A DNA stretch of 44,656 bases, taken from positions 1 through 44,656 of the forward strand of contig JAMOMB010000059.1 in assembly GCA_027068795.1 (NCBI GenBank). The letters run 5' to 3'. Position numbers and translations under genes: made by a program. Source of the DNA: Sedimenticola sp. GTDB lineage: Bacteria; Pseudomonadota; Gammaproteobacteria; Chromatiales; Chromatiaceae. Positions 39,694 through 44,656 of this stretch are shown here, in pieces. How positions within the stretch are numbered: the stretch's first letter is position 1; every line of letters starts with the position of its first letter. The notes beneath the pieces were generated by a model that was not told where the DNA came from, searched no databases, and saw only the letters and a program-made list of their open reading frames with translations.

Positions 39694-39819
39694 GTTAGTC
39701 ATTTATCAGCTGTGTGCTATCATTCCCCTCCTTAATTATAAGGTCTATCCCAGATATGCTTAATTTCTTGGGATCGATTACCACAATATACAGATATCAA
39801 GCCTCCAGGAATCCCAGTT

Positions 39820-41541
39820 GTGAAAAAAAAGGTCATTTTAGGCATATCCGATTCGCATAATGCTGCTGCCGCTACTCTCGCCTCAGATGGCGATCTTGTT
39901 GCTTTGCAGGAAGAGCGACTCACAGGTGAAAAGAACTATTCCGGGCATCCTGAAAAATCAATTGCCTGGCTTCTCTCTTCTCAAAATCTCAAGCCTGAAG
40001 ATGTAGAGCAGGTGGCTTTAGCTTCCCATCACCAACCACCTAACAGGGACAGAAAGGGGTTGATCAAGGAATATCGTGAGATTACTAACACCAAATCCAA
40101 GTTAAAGAAATTTTTAAGGGATACCAAGGTTTTTGAATGGAAAAAGGGTAGAGGGAAAAAACAGCGAATTGCCAATCTAATAAACCAAGGATTCAAAAAG
40201 GAACAGTTGAAATTTTTTGAGCATCATCAATGCCATGCTGCCACAGCTTATTATGGATGGGGCAAATTCGATGATCCCATTCTGGTTCTAACTTGTGACG
40301 GTGCGGGTGACGGGTTGTGCGCTACGGTAAGTGTGGGAAAGAAAGGACAGATAGAGCGGTTACTTACCGTGGAATGGAGCCATTCGTTCCCTATTTTGTA
40401 TTCAGTTGTTACCTATATGATGGGGATGGTTCCACTAGAACATGAGTACAAGATGATGGGGATGGCACCTTATGCAAAAGGCAAGGATGCAGAAAGGATG
40501 TCAAAGAAATTGCTGGCACTTTTTGAGTGGGACAAAAGCGGACTTCCTACTTGGAAACGGGCAAATAATGTTCCACACATGTACTACATAAAGGATAAAT
40601 TGAACGAGCTATTTTTTGAAGAGCGCTTCGATACCATCATGGCAGGCACCCAGTTGTTTACAGAAACCATGCTCAAGGAGTATGTGGCAAGAGCCATACA
40701 ACTTACTGGAATCAAGAAAGTCGCTTTATCTGGTGGCGTCTTTATGAATGTTAAGGCCAACAAGGAAATCATGGCGATGGATGAGGTGGATGATTTATTT
40801 ATCTATCCTTCCTGCGGTGATGAAACCAACGCTATCGGTGCAGCCTATCTAGCCGCAGTGGATAAATTTGGGATAGAAGCCATTAAGCCGCTGAAGAATT
40901 TTTACCTCGGCCCTGAATGGACTGATGAGGAAATTCTTACCTGCCTGTCTACTTACGAGAGGGGGGATACGCTGGATATCACAACCTCTACTAGCATTAA
41001 CAGGAAAGTAGCCCAATTGTTGGCTGATGGAAAAGTTGTCGCACGATTTACCGGCAGAGAGGAGTTTGGAGCAAGATCTTTGGGGAATCGGGCTATATTA
41101 GCGGATCCGCGAAACCCTGAAGTAATCCAAGTAATCAATGAAATGATCAAAAACCGTGACTTCTGGATGCCTTTTGCCGCCTCTATATTGGACACCCATG
41201 CTGACAGGTACCTAGAAAACCCCAAACACATAGAATCGCCCTATATGATTCTTTCATTCGACGGCACAGAAAAGGGAAAATCAGAAGTAAAAGCTGGCAT
41301 GCACCCATACGATGGAACCTGTCGTCCCCAGGTAGTGAGCCAGGAATCAAACCCGGAATACTGGGATCTGATCAATACCTTTTCAGAAATTACCGGCGTA
41401 GGAGCACTTTTGAACACATCCCTAAATCTCCATGGGCTCCCCTTGGTTCACAGCCCCAAAGATGCGCTTTATGTCCTTGAAAATTCAGGGTTAGAGTATT
41501 TGGTGATGGGGAAAGTACTGGTGCGGAAAAAGAAAGTATAA
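39820..41541 (+). CDS. Carbamoyltransferase (NodU/CmcH family)
   Basis: 573 aa, GTG start; ILGISDSHNAAAATLASDGDLVALQEERLTGEKNYSGHP, EHHQCHAATAYY, LTCDGAGDG, ALSGGVFMNVKANKEI, GREEFGARSLGNRAILADPR. Confidence 0.96.
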   Translation: MKKKVILGISDSHNAAAATLASDGDLVALQEERLTGEKNYSGHPEKSIAWLLSSQNLKPEDVEQVALASHHQPPNRDRKGLIKEYREITNTKSKLKKFLRDTKVFEWKKGRGKKQRIANLINQGFKKEQLKFFEHHQCHAATAYYGWGKFDDPILVLTCDGAGDGLCATVSVGKKGQIERLLTVEWSHSFPILYSVVTYMMGMVPLEHEYKMMGMAPYAKGKDAERMSKKLLALFEWDKSGLPTWKRANNVPHMYYIKDKLNELFFEERFDTIMAGTQLFTETMLKEYVARAIQLTGIKKVALSGGVFMNVKANKEIMAMDEVDDLFIYPSCGDETNAIGAAYLAAVDKFGIEAIKPLKNFYLGPEWTDEEILTCLSTYERGDTLDITTSTSINRKVAQLLADGKVVARFTGREEFGARSLGNRAILADPRNPEVIQVINEMIKNRDFWMPFAASILDTHADRYLENPKHIESPYMILSFDGTEKGKSEVKAGMHPYDGTCRPQVVSQESNPEYWDLINTFSEITGVGALLNTSLNLHGLPLVHSPKDALYVLENSGLEYLVMGKVLVRKKKV

Positions 41542-41576
41542 CCTCTACATACCACTTGAACTATCCACTTGACGGG

Positions 41577-41593
41577 GTGGCTTACGCAGCCAC
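41577..41593. repeat. Short hairpin GTGGCT-TACGC-AGCCAC downstream of the carbamoyltransferase
   Basis: Perfect 6-bp arms, no T-run following. Confidence 0.5.
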
Positions 41594-41783
41594 ATCATTT
41601 GATTAGCATCAACAACTTGGTTATTTTACCAATAACCCGAGCCGGCTTACTTGAAACTCCATACATATAGTCTATTTTTTTATTGAACCCAATGCAGAAT
41701 CGTTGTTTTAAAAACTGCATATATATGCCATATATTTGGCTAATGGGGTTGTTTAAGAGTAGCAACTAAAGGAGTAAGTTAAG

Positions 41784-43025
41784 ATGAAAAAAATTAATTT
41801 CAAATTAGCTGGAGTAATCACAATTTTGATAGGTCAGCTCGGAGTTCTACCTTTCTCCTTCGGGGGAGAAAGAGAAGCTGACCTTATAGCCACCGTCCAA
41901 ATGGAACAAACATTCAATTCCATAATAGAAAATCGTGACTTGATGATTACTGAAATCATCGAAGACTTGAGGGCCAGCGCGGAAAAAGCTGGTTATGCAG
42001 CGAGTTGGAAAATGGAAATGACAGCCGCGTTGGAGGATGCCAGTGATGAAGCACTACTCGCAGCATACAATGCACATGACTATGCATCAGTAATAAGAGC
42101 TATATTAGGAAAAAATTTTGATAAAGGGGCGCTGGTAGCTGCTTATGAAGCTAATGATGCATCTTCGTTGGCTAACGAAGGATCTGATCGCCAAGCCACA
42201 ATAGCAGCCGCAATACCAACTACTCACGATTTCGTGTACAAGCCAATTACACCATGTCGTATTGTCGATACTCGTATAGCGGGAGGTGCAATTAGTGCGG
42301 GTATTTCTCGCGGTTTTTATGCACATGGCAATACCACAGGGCAAGGCGGTACCGTTTGTAATGATCCACCCATCGATGCAAGAGGTTATATGCTGAATGT
42401 TACGGTAACCCAGCCAACAACAAGTGGACATATTCGCATCTACCCTGAAGGGGCCGCGTTGCCAAATGCATCTATTGTGAATTTTTCTGCTGGACAAACT
42501 ATTGCCAATGGAATCATTACAGAAGGTGCCTATAATGTAGGCTACGACTTCAGGATTTATGCTGCAGCACAAACACATGTGGTGGTAGATTTGATGGGCT
42601 ATTTTAATCCACCAAGCACTGGACCAGGCATTGAATTCTCTAGTGCGGGACAGCATAGTTGGTCTGGAATAGCCCAATGCACATCGTATACTGACCTCAC
42701 ACAAGTTACCGTAAGCGCCCCTACATCAGGTTACATATTAGTTCAGGCAAGCGGAACCAGTAAAAACACCACAGGAGGCGGAACCTATTGGAGAGTTTGT
42801 CTTGACGATGCTAGTGGCGGCAATACATGCGATGGTTATTCTTGGATTATTGAACCACCATCTACTACAAACTTTAAGAATGAGAAAAGCTGGTCTTTAC
42901 AAAATGTTTATATTGTTGGAGCTGGAAATAAAACGATTTACCTGAAGGCATGCCATAGCGAGTTTGCCGGCGGTGATATCATGTGGAACCGTGTCGTAGC
43001 TACTTTCTTCCCAACGAGGTACTAA
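41784..43025 (+). CDS. Secreted protein with a 'PCRIVDTR...VVVDLMGYF' surface-associated domain
   Basis: 413 aa; signal peptide MKKINFKLAGVITILIGQLGVLPFSFGG; helical N-terminal part; YKPITPCRIVDTRIAGG...FRIYAAAQTHVVVDLMGYFNPP; distinct Cys-containing C-terminal domain; aaaggag before ATG. Confidence 0.85.
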   Translation: MKKINFKLAGVITILIGQLGVLPFSFGGEREADLIATVQMEQTFNSIIENRDLMITEIIEDLRASAEKAGYAASWKMEMTAALEDASDEALLAAYNAHDYASVIRAILGKNFDKGALVAAYEANDASSLANEGSDRQATIAAAIPTTHDFVYKPITPCRIVDTRIAGGAISAGISRGFYAHGNTTGQGGTVCNDPPIDARGYMLNVTVTQPTTSGHIRIYPEGAALPNASIVNFSAGQTIANGIITEGAYNVGYDFRIYAAAQTHVVVDLMGYFNPPSTGPGIEFSSAGQHSWSGIAQCTSYTDLTQVTVSAPTSGYILVQASGTSKNTTGGGTYWRVCLDDASGGNTCDGYSWIIEPPSTTNFKNEKSWSLQNVYIVGAGNKTIYLKACHSEFAGGDIMWNRVVATFFPTRY

Positions 43026-43071
43026 GGTCGTGAAATAGCCAAATGTTTACATGTAGTAGTTTAGATTTGAT

Positions 43072-43106
43072 CTGACAGTTACCGGTTTGATGGCGGTGAC
43101 TGTCAG
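43072..43106. terminator. Stem-loop ctgacagttacc / ggtgactgtcag (11 of 12 paired), terminator-like but without a clear T-tract
   Basis: Arms 43072-43083 and 43095-43106, between convergent genes. Confidence 0.45.
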
Positions 43107-43277
43107 TTCACGTTCAAGCCACGAACTTTTCCTGCCAGATTTGTTTTCCATCCTCTAGCATTTCCATGGATGAGCAATGAACCCTAATAATTGGGCAATA
43201 CGATAAGTGCCTTCCCGATTCGTAAACGACAATAATAATGCGAATTCTCTTTGGTAATATTTATCTATTCTATACGG

Positions 43278-44048
43278 TTAGGATTTTGGTTCAGTTGTAT
43301 TTCTTCTGAGTTTTAGTTTGATATATTCTTTTAAGGTAATCGCAATAAATTGACTATTGGTTACCAAATAGCGCTTCCACATTCTTTTGGGCTCCTGAAT
43401 TAACCTGTAGAACCACTCCAGCCCATTATTTTGCATCCACAGTGGCGCACGAGATGTTTTTCCTGAGAGCACATCGAAACTACCACCGACGCCCATGATT
43501 AGTTTCGCATGTAAAACACTGGCATTTCTCAATACAAACTCTTCCTTCTTCGGGCTACTGATACCAATAAAGAGCATGTCGGGATTAGCCGTATTTATTT
43601 TTCTGACAACGGCTTGTTCATCTTGCTGCGAAAAATATCCATCTGCAAATCCTGCAACCAGCTGCTCACCGTATTTCCCTACGATAGATTTAGCTAAAGT
43701 TGATACCGTATCTTCGTGAGCCCCCAGAAAATAAACACTAAAACCGTATGAGGATGCTAGATGAATCAGGTCCTGCATAAGATCTATACCGGTTACCCTT
43801 TCTTTTATCGGGATGCCCAGTAATCGTGCAGCCCAGACAACGGACTGCCCATCAGGATTTACAATTGAGGCACTTTCCACAGCTTGGCGAACCGAGCCTT
43901 CTGACTCACACCATACGACCTTGGCAGCATTCAAGTCTTCTCTAATGGTTTTCTCACCCTTGATTATCCGGTCAATAATGAATTTAGCGGTTTCTTTCCG
44001 ATTCAGGGTATTGATGGTTATTCCAAATAACTGATTCATTGTGTTCAA
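43278..44048 (-). CDS. WecG/TagA/CpsF family glycosyltransferase
   Basis: 256 aa; LNAAKVVWCESEGSVRQAVESASIVNPDGQSVVWAARLLG, ERVTGIDLMQDLIHLASSYGFSVYFLGA, DMLFIGISSPKKEEFV, MGVGGSFDVLSGKTSRAPLWMQNNGLEWFYRLIQEPKRMWKRYL. Confidence 0.95.
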   Translation of the reverse strand: MNTMNQLFGITINTLNRKETAKFIIDRIIKGEKTIREDLNAAKVVWCESEGSVRQAVESASIVNPDGQSVVWAARLLGIPIKERVTGIDLMQDLIHLASSYGFSVYFLGAHEDTVSTLAKSIVGKYGEQLVAGFADGYFSQQDEQAVVRKINTANPDMLFIGISSPKKEEFVLRNASVLHAKLIMGVGGSFDVLSGKTSRAPLWMQNNGLEWFYRLIQEPKRMWKRYLVTNSQFIAITLKEYIKLKLRRNTTEPKS

Positions 44049-44656
44049 TTTGCCAAGGTTGTTTTCTTGGCGGGAGTGAAAGTTCCTTTGGTGCCAAATA
44101 GGAAAGCCACTATAGTTGTGTAAAAGAGTGCAGGCACCAGGTGAAATATCGCCCGGTTTATCGTGGTAGAGTTAGCGGCTGCTTGGTAGTGTTGAGTAAA
44201 AGAAAACACAAAAAAGACGAAGAAGATACCAATAGCAAGTGTCAGAGCTGCTGGCGTAATTACCTGTTTAGACTTTCCCACAAACATGATAACAGGCAAT
44301 AAAAGCAGGATAAGCCAGCCCGATAGATTCCAATTGTTCCGAATAAAAACGTTGTCGATAAAATATTGCGCTACAGAATGATATGCGATGGGAAATGTAC
44401 CAAATCCCGGGATTTGCAGCATATCGGCTGACAAAATCAGCTGTTGGTTTTCTGTCAGATTTAGCACAATTTGATGTGTGGTGGCTAAAGTTCCCAATAT
44501 TACAATAGTGAACAGCGACAACAGGTATTTTTGCCACTTGGGTGAAATAACCAGTAGCATGCCTGGAATCAGTGTAGCGGCCCAAATCAAGCCAGGTTTT
44601 TTCGTGAGAATACAGCCAACCGCCATCACGAGCATTAGCATTAGTTGTACAGAAGA
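44045..44656 (-). CDS. Polytopic membrane protein, C-terminal part only (runs off window end)
   Basis: Several hydrophobic segments; stop at 44045 overlaps the start of the WecG/TagA/CpsF gene; the frame probably extends past 44656. Confidence 0.6.
   Translation of the reverse strand, partial: SSVQLMLMLVMAVGCILTKKPGLIWAATLIPGMLLVISPKWQKYLLSLFTIVILGTLATTHQIVLNLTENQQLILSADMLQIPGFGTFPIAYHSVAQYFIDNVFIRNNWNLSGWLILLLLPVIMFVGKSKQVITPAALTLAIGIFFVFFVFSFTQHYQAAANSTTINRAIFHLVPALFYTTIVAFLFGTKGTFTPAKKTTLAN

Noticed and set aside
1-44656. tRNA/rRNA genes, IS elements, integrases or phage genes
   Set aside because: None recognised on reading the sequence and ORF translations; vapBC is the only mobile-associated module.

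Overview
44.7 kb of a probable gammaproteobacterial chromosome. Left part (1-26 kb) is GC-rich, densely coding and largely syntenic with pseudomonad-like loci: ahcY-metF-rsmE; a Pil-Chp chemotaxis-like twitching cluster on the minus strand (pilG-pilH-pilI-pilJ-chpA-chpC-like, with no pilK or chpB); a tightly overlapping plus-strand run gshB-apbE-tonB-like-yqgE-ruvX-pyrR-pyrB-pyrC'-pyrK-like; pilU/pilT on the minus strand divergent from yggS-proC-yggT-yggU. A vapBC toxin-antitoxin pair at about 26.1 kb precedes a surface polysaccharide region (about 26.9-44.6 kb): Wzz-like, WcaJ-type priming transferase, a large dynamin-like GTPase, wecB, MurJ-like flippase, methyltransferase, glycosyltransferases, Wzy-like polymerase, NodU-type carbamoyltransferase, a secreted 'TPCRIVDTR' protein and a WecG/TagA/CpsF enzyme. 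The region from about 32.5 kb on is visibly AT-richer. Best second-look items: the lone dynamin-like GTPase in the polysaccharide locus, the secreted DTR-domain protein, a PyrC paralogue with lost metal ligands next to a PyrK-like subunit without a visible PyrD, the vapBC promoter with repeated operator-like boxes plus a perfect 13-bp tandem repeat, and a 14-bp microduplication forming the proC/yggT junction. I see no clear evidence for a wholly new system. All family calls come from motif recognition and none was checked by a database search.
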